Source: CAJBVG01 sp943360385
GTDB taxonomy: Bacteria > Bacteroidota > Bacteroidia > Sphingobacteriales > Sphingobacteriaceae
Direction of reading: 5' to 3'
Assembly (NCBI GenBank): GCA_943360385.1
Contig: CALRIM020000070.1
Span: forward strand, 1-14,970
DNA length: 14,970 bases
A program made the translations under genes and the position numbers. Below are positions 7,656 through 14,458 of this stretch, one piece after another. The notes beneath the pieces were generated by a model, which was given only the letters and a program-made list of their open reading frames with translations, did no database searches and was not told the origin of the DNA. Every line of letters begins with the position of its first letter. Positions within the stretch are counted from its first letter, which is position 1.

Positions 7656-9704
7656 TTATATTTTTTTCTGTTCTAAAAATTTATCGCCAAAGCGAATTAA
7701 TGCAACTTCTAATGCCATGAAAAACAGCGCCAAAATAACACATATTTTCCACAATCTTCGCCCAAATGCCTCATCTTTAATCAAACCAGATAAGGAAGCA
7801 TCACCCGTTTTCCATATTTTAACATTTCCAGTTAATAAATCCTCTATTTTTGAGATACTTACTTCTGTTAAGTCAGACTCCTTTCGGCTTGAATTAAAGG
7901 CGATTTTAGCTAAGGTTTTATCCTGCTGGATTAATTTATAAATACCAGCGTCGCTTAATTCGTCATTTATATAAATTTGTTCTATTCCATTTACGTTGTT
8001 AATTTCTGGAACAATACTAAAAGATCCCTTAGAAAGTTCGTTTTTTAATCGCTCATCTATTACCAAGCCTGGAATGGAAATAGAGGCATTTTCACCAATG
8101 AAATAAGCTATTGCATCAGATTTATGATGTACAGTCCCCATTCTTAATAAAAGAGGAACCAATATTGCATGCTTAGGTAAATCACTTACCGTTGTTTTTA
8201 GAGGAAAGGCGAATTGATAAATTACCCCTTTAGAAACAGTGTATTTATTTAATAAAGATTGCCCGTTTGATAATGCTAGCATTGATTCCGACAATTGTCC
8301 TGATTTGCTAAATGGATAATATGCAAGTACCATCGGAAGATCTAAACTGGTATTATTTTGCTTTAAGAATATGCCTTCAAAAAGTTCATTATTAAAACTT
8401 ACCTTTTCTATTTTCTCCTTTGTTTTTAATAGCGGTAAACTTACCGACAGTCTGAATTTAGTATAGAATTCGTTCGTCTTAACTTCCGACTTAAGAGAAG
8501 GAAAACAAACAATTACCGTTGATTTTTGAAGTGCTTTATCTAATTGCGATAATAGTCCTGAGCTAAATTCATCAACCTCATTCAAAATAATTAATTGCGA
8601 TTGTTCTAAGAATTTATAATCTATTTGTTGGTAATTAAATACTTTCGTTTCAAAGAACGGTTCAGTATTAAAAACAGCTTGAACAAAGTTAGACCCATCT
8701 GTTCCTTGAATAATAGAAACCTTTCTGCTTTTTTCTATTTCATATGAAAAATAATAATCGTTATCGAAACTGAGTGATTGATCTTTTATGGAGATGCTAC
8801 CTTCTTGCCAACCCGTATTTTTATTTCTATAAATAAAAGTATCCACTACATAAGATTCTGCTGGAATGGTAATATTACTTACTCCAATTACTTGGCCATT
8901 TATCTTTATTTCATAAGGGAAAGCGGAGATTTCTGATTCAGAATAATTGTGAATTTTCACTAATAAATTTTCTTGAGAATTAGGAAAATGAATTGGAGAA
9001 TAAAACCAAACGGAGTCGATAGAAACATTCTGGTTTTGGTCATTTTCTAAAGTAACTAATTGCCAATCTATGGCAGAATCGAGTTCTAAAGATTGGTTGT
9101 TTTGAACAAATGCTTTCTGAAAATCTGAAATAATAAAAGCCTTAGCCGACTTGCCTGTTTTCTCTTTTAAGAATGATTTTTGGCGAGCTACCACTTGTTT
9201 TAAATCTCTAGACTCTGGGCGAATTTTTAATTCTGCAACATTCTTTAAGAAACTTTCTTTACTTATCCATCTTTGTTGATTGCCTGAAAATTCATTCCCC
9301 AATAATTGAAACTGATCATCGTTCTTAAATGATTGCGCTACTTCTTTGGCTTTTCTTTTTGCTTCATCTAAAAGGGTTCCATTTTTACCCTGTCGTTCCA
9401 TACTAAAGGAATTGTCGATGTAAATAGAAATATAATTCTTTCCAGTATTTACCTTCTCATTATTTACAGGAATATAGGGTTGTGCAAATGCTAGAACAAG
9501 GAAAAGGATAGTTAAAATCCTTGCTAAAAGCACTAATAGGTTTTTAAGTTTATTGGTATTTCGTTGTTGCTCTTCAATAGAATGCAGGAAGCTAACATTC
9601 GAAAAATATATTCTCTTATACTTCCGAAGTTGTATTAAATGGATAATAATGGGTATTGCAATGGCCGAAAGTGCAATTAAAAAGGCAGGGTTAACAAAAC
9701 TCAT
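7656..9704 (-). CDS. BatA N-terminal-domain / von Willebrand A membrane protein
   Basis: I chose the ATG at 9704 (682 residues), because MSFVNPAFLIALSAIAIPII is the usual start of this family. An in-frame ATG 30 bp upstream would add ten residues before the first membrane helix. Spans lie near residues 5-24 and 57-79, the BatA/aerotolerance N-terminal domain with the family signature YFSNVSFL between them. A vWA domain follows with the metal-site motif DNSFS (97-101) and ISDFQ further on. A long region of probable beta structure then leads to a C-terminal span near 649-672. Such proteins are anchored in the inner membrane with the large domain outside the cytoplasm; Bat proteins have been linked to stress tolerance in other bacteria. 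No moxR/batB partners are seen. It heads the five-gene minus-strand run. Confidence 0.85.
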   Translation of the reverse strand: MSFVNPAFLIALSAIAIPIIIHLIQLRKYKRIYFSNVSFLHSIEEQQRNTNKLKNLLVLLARILTILFLVLAFAQPYIPVNNEKVNTGKNYISIYIDNSFSMERQGKNGTLLDEAKRKAKEVAQSFKNDDQFQLLGNEFSGNQQRWISKESFLKNVAELKIRPESRDLKQVVARQKSFLKEKTGKSAKAFIISDFQKAFVQNNQSLELDSAIDWQLVTLENDQNQNVSIDSVWFYSPIHFPNSQENLLVKIHNYSESEISAFPYEIKINGQVIGVSNITIPAESYVVDTFIYRNKNTGWQEGSISIKDQSLSFDNDYYFSYEIEKSRKVSIIQGTDGSNFVQAVFNTEPFFETKVFNYQQIDYKFLEQSQLIILNEVDEFSSGLLSQLDKALQKSTVIVCFPSLKSEVKTNEFYTKFRLSVSLPLLKTKEKIEKVSFNNELFEGIFLKQNNTSLDLPMVLAYYPFSKSGQLSESMLALSNGQSLLNKYTVSKGVIYQFAFPLKTTVSDLPKHAILVPLLLRMGTVHHKSDAIAYFIGENASISIPGLVIDERLKNELSKGSFSIVPEINNVNGIEQIYINDELSDAGIYKLIQQDKTLAKIAFNSSRKESDLTEVSISKIEDLLTGNVKIWKTGDASLSGLIKDEAFGRRLWKICVILALFFMALEVALIRFGDKFLEQKKI

Positions 9705-9756
9705 TGTTTCAAAAATACGTAAGGAAAACGACATTTCGGGGCTTTTCTGATAAGTT

Positions 9757-9790
9757 TTTGAAGATTTTTCTCATTTAATGATAAATTTTG
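9757..9790 (+). promoter_or_regulatory. Possible Bacteroidota-type promoter for hisA
   Basis: TTTG at 9757-9760 and TAAATTTTG at 9782-9790 lie 21 bp apart and about 30 bp before the hisA start. They resemble the TTTG / TAnnTTTG pair, but the second box has one extra base, so the match is inexact. The spacer 9705-9819 between the two divergent genes must hold both promoters. Confidence 0.3.
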
Positions 9791-9819
9791 CGAAATTTAA
9801 GCTCATTTAATATTTTACT

Positions 9820-10569
9820 ATGTATATCATCCCTGCAATTGATTTGTTGGATAAGAAGGTAGTTCGTCTTACAGGGGGTCGTTATGATTCTGTAACTGAA
9901 TACGACGTGGAGTTGGAGGATATCCTATCACAACTTAATTCCAATGGTACTGATTTCGTACAAATTATAGATTTAAACGGTGCAAAAGGCGATTTTAGTC
10001 AACAAACCTATTTATTTGATATACTTCATAAATCACCATTAAAACTCCAGTATGGAGGTGGTGTTAGAAGTATAGAAAAAGTAAAAGAGCTAATAGATGC
10101 AGGCTTTCACAGAATTGTTATTGGAACCAAAGCAATTACAGATGAAGGTTTTTTAAAGGAACTAAGTCAGGAAATTTGTGGGAAAGACTCTTGTTCAGAC
10201 CAAGTAGTTATCGCAGTAGACACCTTAAATGGTGAGCTTATGCACAGTGGTTGGGAACAGACATCGAGCATTAAACCTATAGATTATATTGATAAGTGTG
10301 TGAGCTTGGGTTATTTCCGTTTTTTATGTACCGATATCGGTAATGATGGAAAAATGAAAGGCTCGAACGTTGACCTTTATAAAAGTTTTAAATCGCAATT
10401 CCCATTTATAAAACTTATTGCTCAAGGTGGTATTACAACAATTGATGATGTAAAATCGCTTCAAGAAGCAAATTTAGAGTCGGTAGTAATTGGTAAAGCC
10501 ATTTACGAAAACAAAATTACCATAGAAGAAGTAAAGAATTGGAATCTACAAGCATTGGTTAGTTTTTAA
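9820..10569 (+). CDS. hisA: Phosphoribosylformimino-5-aminoimidazole carboxamide ribotide isomerase (ProFAR isomerase)
   Basis: A 249-residue TIM-barrel protein of normal HisA length. It opens MYIIPAIDLLDKKVVRLTGG with catalytic Asp8. YGGGVRS (78-84) is the first phosphate loop, AVDTLNGEL (132-140) carries the second catalytic Asp134, and TDIGNDGKMKGSN (171-183) begins with the conserved Thr171. AQGGI (201-205) and IGKAIYE (224-230) form the second phosphate site. HisA performs the Amadori rearrangement of ProFAR to PRFAR, the fourth step of histidine synthesis. All key residues are present, so it should be active. No hisF, hisH or other his gene is nearby, which is unusual since hisA usually sits in a his operon. 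Its TAA overlaps the start of the WD40 gene (TAATG, 10567-10571). Confidence 0.93.
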   Translation: MYIIPAIDLLDKKVVRLTGGRYDSVTEYDVELEDILSQLNSNGTDFVQIIDLNGAKGDFSQQTYLFDILHKSPLKLQYGGGVRSIEKVKELIDAGFHRIVIGTKAITDEGFLKELSQEICGKDSCSDQVVIAVDTLNGELMHSGWEQTSSIKPIDYIDKCVSLGYFRFLCTDIGNDGKMKGSNVDLYKSFKSQFPFIKLIAQGGITTIDDVKSLQEANLESVVIGKAIYENKITIEEVKNWNLQALVSF

Positions 10570-11465
10570 TGAATGTTTTAAAAAAAGTGTCCAATTTAGA
10601 AGGACACGAACATCCTATTTATTCGCTTTGTATTTCACAAAAGCCACACATTTTATTTTCTGGAGGTGGAGAAGGTGCTGTGGTAGAATGGAGTTTAAAA
10701 AACATGTTGCCTATAAAGGTGATGTATAAAACGAATGCTAGTATTTATACATTAAACTGTCCAGAAGCCTTACCCCTATTGATTTCTGGCGATAGAGCCG
10801 GACAAATAAGCATTTTCGATTTTATCCAACAAAAATTAATTTTTCAAAAAAAACTTAGCGAAAAACCAATTTTTGGATTACAATCCATCGATAAGATTTT
10901 ATATTTCATTTCTGAAGACGGATTCCTACGAGCATTCGATTTAGTGCAGCACAAAGTTTTAGAAGAAATAAAAATTTCTGAAGAAGCATTACGAAGCATT
11001 GCATACAACAGTAAAGAGCAATTAATTTACATTGGAGCAAAAGACAATAGAATTTACACTTATTCTATTGTAGAAAAAAGAATACTTCATTCGGATGAAG
11101 AGCACACCCTTGCAGTATTTTCTTTAGCATATGATAGTGAACGTAATCAATTATTATCTGGCTCTAGAGATGCACAAATAAAGGTTTGGAAAAATCATCT
11201 TTGTGAAAATATTCCAGCCCATATGTATGCAGTAAATAATTTACAGGTTGCACCTGGAATGCCCTATTTTATTAGTGCTAGCATGGATAAAAGCATAAAG
11301 GTATGGGATGCAAATACGTTTGAGTTACTTGCCATTGGTGATGCTCAACGAAATGGGGGTCATCAAAAATCTGTAAATACATTGGCTTATACTTCCTACG
11401 AAAATTATATTATTTCTGCGGGGGATGATCGGATGATTATGGTTTGGCAACTTCGTAGCTCGTAG
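10569..11465 (+). CDS. Seven-bladed WD40 beta-propeller protein
   Basis: A 298-residue protein made wholly of WD40 repeats. Blade-end motifs are seen at residues 38-41 (VVEW), 80-84 (ISIFD), 120-124 (LRAFD), 162-166 (IYTYS), 204-208 (IKVWK), 243-247 (IKVWD) and 290-294 (IMVWQ), giving seven blades and one closed propeller. Blades 1 and 5-7 fit the consensus well; 2-4 are degenerate. There is no signal peptide, membrane span or extra domain, so it is probably a cytoplasmic scaffold. It is translationally coupled to hisA, but nothing known links such proteins to histidine synthesis. The last codons (Arg-Ser-Ser-stop) are built from the heptamer repeat that begins at 11455. Confidence 0.9.
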   Translation: MNVLKKVSNLEGHEHPIYSLCISQKPHILFSGGGEGAVVEWSLKNMLPIKVMYKTNASIYTLNCPEALPLLISGDRAGQISIFDFIQQKLIFQKKLSEKPIFGLQSIDKILYFISEDGFLRAFDLVQHKVLEEIKISEEALRSIAYNSKEQLIYIGAKDNRIYTYSIVEKRILHSDEEHTLAVFSLAYDSERNQLLSGSRDAQIKVWKNHLCENIPAHMYAVNNLQVAPGMPYFISASMDKSIKVWDANTFELLAIGDAQRNGGHQKSVNTLAYTSYENYIISAGDDRMIMVWQLRSS

Positions 11466-11520
11466 TTGGTAATTCGTAGTTCGACATATTACAAATTACG
11501 AGGTACGAAATACGAGATAC
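11455..11520. repeat. Large imperfect palindrome made of GTA-type heptamers between convergent genes
   Basis: Left arm, 11455-11483, reads as GTAGCTC, GTAGTTG, GTAATTC, GTAGTTC plus G. The right arm, 11492-11520, read on the minus strand, is GTATCTC, GTATTTC, GTACCTC, GTAATTT plus G. The arms match at 22 of 29 positions around an 8-base loop (11484-11491). The left arm covers the last codons and stop of the WD40 gene; the right arm ends on the last base of the NlpC/P60 stop codon. There is no strong T-tract, but a hairpin could end or stabilise both transcripts. Confidence 0.7.
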
Positions 11521-12287
11521 TAAATCATTCTCTTTATAATCCTCAACTTATGCGAATACTTCTTGGTATCTACATTAAAAATCCCTTGGTGATCTAGTCT
11601 ATCAATGCGGACTTGACCAGATGCATGGATAATTTGTTGGTTTTCTAATACAATACCAACATGAATAATGTTTTCTTCTTCGTTATCAAAAAAAGCTAAA
11701 TCGCCTGGCTGTGCTTCCTCCACAAAATTTACAAGTGTACCTTGCTCTGCTTGTTGGTATGCATCGCGTTTAAGACGAAGACCATGCATTTTAAATACAT
11801 TTTGAGTGAGGCCCGAACAATCTATACCAAAAATAGATCGTCCACCCCATAAGTAAGGAGTATTAAGCCAATTTAATGCAAGTTTTGTAATAGACTCCAA
11901 TGCTTTAGCTCCCATCTCTACAGAGCGACCTGTAAATCTGAGTTTAGCATTAGGTATGTATTTGGTTAACATTTCAATATTTATGGTACTTGCAATAGAA
12001 AGAAATGAAGTTGAGTTATTCATATCAACTTCTGCGATTCTATCTATCTGCACCTGAGAACGAAGAGATGCAAGGGCATCCTTCTCCTCTATTGGAGTAA
12101 TATATTGTTTAACATCCACCCAACCTTCATAATCGTCCCACAAACATTTTATTTTAGTCCACTTTGTTTGCTCTTCCAATATTTCAAAACATTCACCAAA
12201 GAGTAATTGAGTTATAATTTCCGAACGATCAGAGGGATCTGCTCTTAAAGGAACAACAGAGAGATGACAAATTCCGTAGGTAGGCAT
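11520..12287 (-). CDS. SH3-domain NlpC/P60 family cysteine peptidase (putative cell-wall hydrolase)
   Basis: I chose the ATG at 12287 (255 residues), 4 bp after the upstream stop, because MPTYGICHLSVVPLRADPSD is a natural start for the bacterial SH3 domain; the frame is open for 25 more codons, but these would overlap the upstream gene. Residues 1-65 form the SH3-like domain (GWVDVKQYI near 55-63). Residues 128-255 form the NlpC/P60 domain: YLWGG (145-149), catalytic Cys157 in DCSG, His209 in HVGIV and the third polar residue His221 in HASG. This family cuts peptide cross-links of peptidoglycan, typically D-glutamyl-diaminopimelate bonds. No signal peptide is present, so it may act on imported muropeptides in the cytoplasm or leave by another route. 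It follows the secreted-protein gene. Confidence 0.88.
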   Translation of the reverse strand: MPTYGICHLSVVPLRADPSDRSEIITQLLFGECFEILEEQTKWTKIKCLWDDYEGWVDVKQYITPIEEKDALASLRSQVQIDRIAEVDMNNSTSFLSIASTINIEMLTKYIPNAKLRFTGRSVEMGAKALESITKLALNWLNTPYLWGGRSIFGIDCSGLTQNVFKMHGLRLKRDAYQQAEQGTLVNFVEEAQPGDLAFFDNEEENIIHVGIVLENQQIIHASGQVRIDRLDHQGIFNVDTKKYSHKLRIIKRMI

Positions 12288-12291
12288 TGTA

Positions 12292-12834
12292 TTATCGGGT
12301 TTGAGCGTTAAATCCAAACAACAAAGAGAAACGAATTCCCTTGCTCGATGGAACAACTGCAAAGTTAACAGGGAAATTCAAATTTCCATTTTTAAATGTA
12401 TGTCCAGCAGCAATTACAAATGAAGCTCCAGAAAGAGAGAGATTTGGCCCAAAGGCAAATTCACCTCCGCTAGGACCTCGAACTCCAATAAGAAGACTAC
12501 CACTTGGCAAAAACTTATTTTGCTCTAAACCACCAATTAATCCAACAAACTCTACAAGACCAGCTGTCCCATTTTCTAAGGCAAAATATTGTGTTTCAAA
12601 TTGCCAACCAAATTGAGTGAAAAAAGGCGTCATACCTAAGTCTTTCTCTAATACATCCGCAGATTCGCCAGGTGTTATATAGGTAAATCCTAATCGAGGG
12701 CCCGATAATTCTACTGGTGTAATGACCTTAGAACTGGTAAATGATTTTGTTTTGATACTGTCTGTATTTTGTGCCTTAACGCTTAATACAATTGAAGTGC
12801 AAAAGAGTATAGTTAAGAATAATGTTCTTTTCAT
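12292..12834 (-). CDS. Secreted or outer-membrane protein of unknown function
   Basis: A 180-residue protein counted from the ATG at 12834, chosen because MKRTLFLTILFCTSIVLSVK then A-QN is a clear signal peptide with likely cleavage after Ala21. The in-frame ATG 30 bp upstream would put ten aromatic-rich residues before it and lies inside the terminator stem. Cys12 is within the hydrophobic core and is not a lipobox. The mature part is rich in Gly, Phe and Ser with alternating hydrophobic residues, for example LLIGVRG, FAFGPNLSLSG and the C-terminal FSLLFGF, suggesting a small beta-barrel or beta-sandwich in the periplasm or outer membrane. I do not recognise the family. It lies 4 bp before the NlpC/P60 gene, so the two may share an envelope task. 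Confidence 0.78.
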   Translation of the reverse strand: MKRTLFLTILFCTSIVLSVKAQNTDSIKTKSFTSSKVITPVELSGPRLGFTYITPGESADVLEKDLGMTPFFTQFGWQFETQYFALENGTAGLVEFVGLIGGLEQNKFLPSGSLLIGVRGPSGGEFAFGPNLSLSGASFVIAAGHTFKNGNLNFPVNFAVVPSSKGIRFSLLFGFNAQTR

Positions 12835-12848
12835 ATATCTAATATAAA

Positions 12849-12875
12849 AATAAAAAAGGGACATATAGCCCCTTT
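12849..12875 (-). terminator. Rho-independent-type terminator after the ferredoxin gene
   Basis: On the minus strand AAAGGG (12875-12870) pairs with CCCTTT (12860-12855) around a 9-base loop and runs into a T-rich tail (12857-12849). It begins 7 bp past the ferredoxin stop and ends only about 15 bp before the start of the secreted-protein gene, so that gene must be read by leak-through or from a promoter inside this short stretch. Confidence 0.65.
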
Positions 12876-12882
12876 AAATACT

Positions 12883-13236
12883 TTATTCTTCTAAATGCAT
12901 CCATTTTTTCTTTTCGAGGAGCTCTTCTTTTGTCTCTCTCACATTCTCGTCATCTATACAACAATCTACTGGGCAAACTGCTGCACACTGAGGTTCATCG
13001 TGGAAACCAACGCATTCTGTACATTTATCTGGTACAATGTAATAAACTTCATCTGAAATTGGTGTTTGAACAGCATCTGCATCGATGGTATTACCATCAC
13101 CAAAATCAATTATTCCTTTTAAACTGGTACCTTCTGAAAATTTCCATGCTGCACCAGCATCATATATTGCGTTATTTGGACATTCTGGTTCACATGCTCC
13201 ACAATTAATACATTCGTCTGTAATTATAATAGCCAT
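12883..13236 (-). CDS. 2[4Fe-4S] ferredoxin, Allochromatium (Alvin) type with an inter-cluster insertion
   Basis: A 117-residue protein starting at the ATG at 13236. The frame is open for 88 more codons upstream, but these run into the divergent gene and begin nothing ferredoxin-like. Cluster-binding cysteines are Cys9, 12, 15 and 19 (C-x2-C-x2-C-x3-C-P) and Cys72, 75, 84 and 88 (C-x2-C-x8-C-x3-C-P). The eight-residue spacing in the second motif and the charged C-terminal helix (residues 98-117) mark the Alvin type, which has very low redox potentials. About 40 residues (25-66) separate the motifs, longer than in classic members. It should be a soluble one-electron carrier. It is divergent from the acyl-CoA reductase gene with 73 bp between starts; a terminator follows. 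Confidence 0.92.
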   Translation of the reverse strand: MAIIITDECINCGACEPECPNNAIYDAGAAWKFSEGTSLKGIIDFGDGNTIDADAVQTPISDEVYYIVPDKCTECVGFHDEPQCAAVCPVDCCIDDENVRETKEELLEKKKWMHLEE

Positions 13237-13265
13237 TGTTTGTGTAATTCTATATTTTAGCGCTG

Positions 13266-13273
13266 CAAATATA
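13266..13273 (-). promoter_or_regulatory. Bacteroidota -7 promoter element for the ferredoxin gene
   Basis: The minus strand reads TATATTTG, an exact TAnnTTTG match, 29 bp before the ferredoxin ATG, which leaves a leader of about 20-25 bases. No clear TTTG box is seen at the -33 spacing; that stretch is occupied by the inverted repeat at 13278-13298. Confidence 0.5.
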
Positions 13274-13277
13274 ACAC

Positions 13278-13298
13278 TTAAACCTTTTTTTGGTTTAA
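13278..13298. promoter_or_regulatory. Perfect 7-bp inverted repeat, candidate operator
   Basis: TTAAACC (13278-13284) and GGTTTAA (13292-13298) are exact reverse complements around seven T residues. The site lies between the divergent ferredoxin and reductase genes, 4 bp upstream of the ferredoxin -7 box and 11 bp before the reductase ATG, where a dimeric regulator could affect both. A T-spaced hairpin by chance in AT-rich DNA is the alternative. Confidence 0.4.
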
Positions 13299-13309
13299 AA
13301 AATAAAAAT

Positions 13310-14320
13310 ATGAGAGAAAATATACTGAGAGCCTTTGTTTTATTAGGTAAATATATTGATGAAGAGCAAGAAGAGATTGAGCAATTAATTGAAAAAGCAT
13401 ACCAACATAATACTTGGTTCAGCCCAAACGAGACCAAACATGCCCTTAATGCCTGGAAAGGACTGTTGAAACAAGATGCGCTAGAAAATTGGTTGAACAA
13501 TTATACTGAAAGACATATTGAACCAAAGAAAGTGGGATTAATTTTAGCTGGAAACATTCCAATGGTGGGATTTCATGATGTTTGTTCAGTATTATTATCA
13601 GGGCACATTGCTCAACTTAAATTATCTTCACAAGACACTATTCTCATCAAGCATTTATTAAACAAATTGGTTGAATTTGAACCTTCATTATCATCAAAAA
13701 TAATTTATGAAGATAGAATGAATACCATTGATGCGATTATAGCAACTGGCAGTAATAACTCTGCTCGCCATTTCGATTACTATTTTGGTAAAATCCCAAA
13801 CATTATTCGTAGAAATAGAAATAGTATTGCCGTATTAACAGGCGAGGAAACGTCGGAAGACTTTGTGAATTTGGGCGAAGATATTTTTAGGTATTACGGA
13901 CAAGGTTGTAGAAATGTATCTAAATTATTTGTCCCTCGAGATTATAATTTCAGTCCGATGCTAGATGCCTTGGAGGTATTTAATTACATTGGCGATCAGA
14001 GCAAATACTTGAACAATTATAATTACTACAAGTCCATTTATTTAGTAAACAGAGAACATCATTTAGACAATGGCTTTTTATTGTTAAAAGAAAATGAATC
14101 GATGCAAGCTCCCCTCTCTGTTTTGTATTTCGAATATTATGATGACTTGAATTTATTGAAAGAAAAGCTTCAAGTTCAAGAAAATCAAATTCAATGCATT
14201 GTTGCAAAAGACGATTTACACCTACACAATCAACAAGTAACATTTGGTAAGAGTCAAGCTCCAGGCTGGATGGATTATGCCGATGGAGTGGATACGATGA
14301 AGTTCCTGATGGAACTTTGA
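13310..14320 (+). CDS. LuxC-family acyl-CoA reductase
   Basis: I chose the ATG at 13310 (336 residues). The frame is open back to 13085, but that part overlaps the ferredoxin gene antisense. GLILAGNIPMVGFHDVCSVL (76-95) is the LuxC/aldehyde-dehydrogenase-like nucleotide-binding region and RYYGQGCRNVSKLFVP (194-209) holds the catalytic Cys200. These enzymes reduce an acyl group, as a thioester, to the aldehyde using NADPH. The protein is shorter than luminous-bacteria LuxC (about 480 residues), as is usual for the Bacteroidota branch; no luxD, luxE or luciferase genes are near, so light production is not implied. The divergent pairing with a ferredoxin gene hints at shared redox work. The true substrate is unknown. 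Confidence 0.87.
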   Translation: MRENILRAFVLLGKYIDEEQEEIEQLIEKAYQHNTWFSPNETKHALNAWKGLLKQDALENWLNNYTERHIEPKKVGLILAGNIPMVGFHDVCSVLLSGHIAQLKLSSQDTILIKHLLNKLVEFEPSLSSKIIYEDRMNTIDAIIATGSNNSARHFDYYFGKIPNIIRRNRNSIAVLTGEETSEDFVNLGEDIFRYYGQGCRNVSKLFVPRDYNFSPMLDALEVFNYIGDQSKYLNNYNYYKSIYLVNREHHLDNGFLLLKENESMQAPLSVLYFEYYDDLNLLKEKLQVQENQIQCIVAKDDLHLHNQQVTFGKSQAPGWMDYADGVDTMKFLMEL

Positions 14321-14321
14321 T

Positions 14322-14361
14322 CGAACTAGCGAATTTGCAAACTGACGAAATTGCGAAATTA
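14322..14361 (+). repeat. Five tandem octamers, left arm of a large palindrome
   Basis: Units CGAACTAG, CGAATTTG, CAAACTGA, CGAAATTG and CGAAATTA follow one base after the reductase stop. The array is partly complementary to the inverse array at 14418-14457, with the terminator between them. Confidence 0.65.
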
Positions 14362-14397
14362 AAAAAGCCCTGAGCTATTTTAGCATCAGGGCTTTTT
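14362..14397. terminator. Bidirectional intrinsic terminator between convergent genes
   Basis: AAAAAGCCCTGA (14362-14373) and TCAGGGCTTTTT (14386-14397) are exact reverse complements. The inner GCTA/TAGC pair (14374-14377 and 14381-14384) lengthens the stem to a 3-base loop with one bulged A. Poly-A and poly-T flanks give a U-tract in either direction, serving the reductase gene and the TPR gene. Confidence 0.9.
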
Positions 14398-14417
14398 CTT
14401 GAATTAGTAAAACTCAG

Positions 14418-14457
14418 CCAATTTGTTAGTTCTCAAATTCTCTAGTTCGTTAGTTCG
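14418..14457 (-). repeat. Five tandem octamers, right arm of a large palindrome
   Basis: Read on the minus strand the units are CGAACTAA, CGAACTAG, AGAATTTG, AGAACTAA and CAAATTGG. The array starts one base past the TPR-gene stop codon, mirroring the left array, which starts one base past the reductase stop. Confidence 0.65.
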
Positions 14458-14458
14458 A

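Noticed and set aside
9710..9717. Minus-strand TATTTTTG as a -7 box for the BatA-like gene
   Set aside because: It matches TAnnTTTG but ends only 5 bp before the ATG, with no upstream TTTG box at the right spacing; it would need a leaderless message.
12288..12362. Longer start for the NlpC/P60 gene
   Set aside because: The added residues overlap the secreted-protein gene and do not resemble a signal peptide or SH3 sequence.
13085..13309. N-terminal extension of the acyl-CoA reductase frame
   Set aside because: It overlaps the ferredoxin gene on the other strand, and the extra residues are a mirror of that coding sequence; the ATG at 13310 gives the normal family start.
13237..13500. Eighty-eight-residue upstream extension of the ferredoxin frame
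   Set aside because: It is antisense to the reductase gene and crosses a likely promoter; MAIIITDECINCG is the typical ferredoxin start.
13310..14320. Part of a bioluminescence (lux) operon
   Set aside because: Only a short LuxC-like reductase is present; no luciferase, LuxD or LuxE genes are nearby.
14322..14457. CRISPR array
   Set aside because: Units are only 8 bp with no unique spacers, and no cas genes are near.
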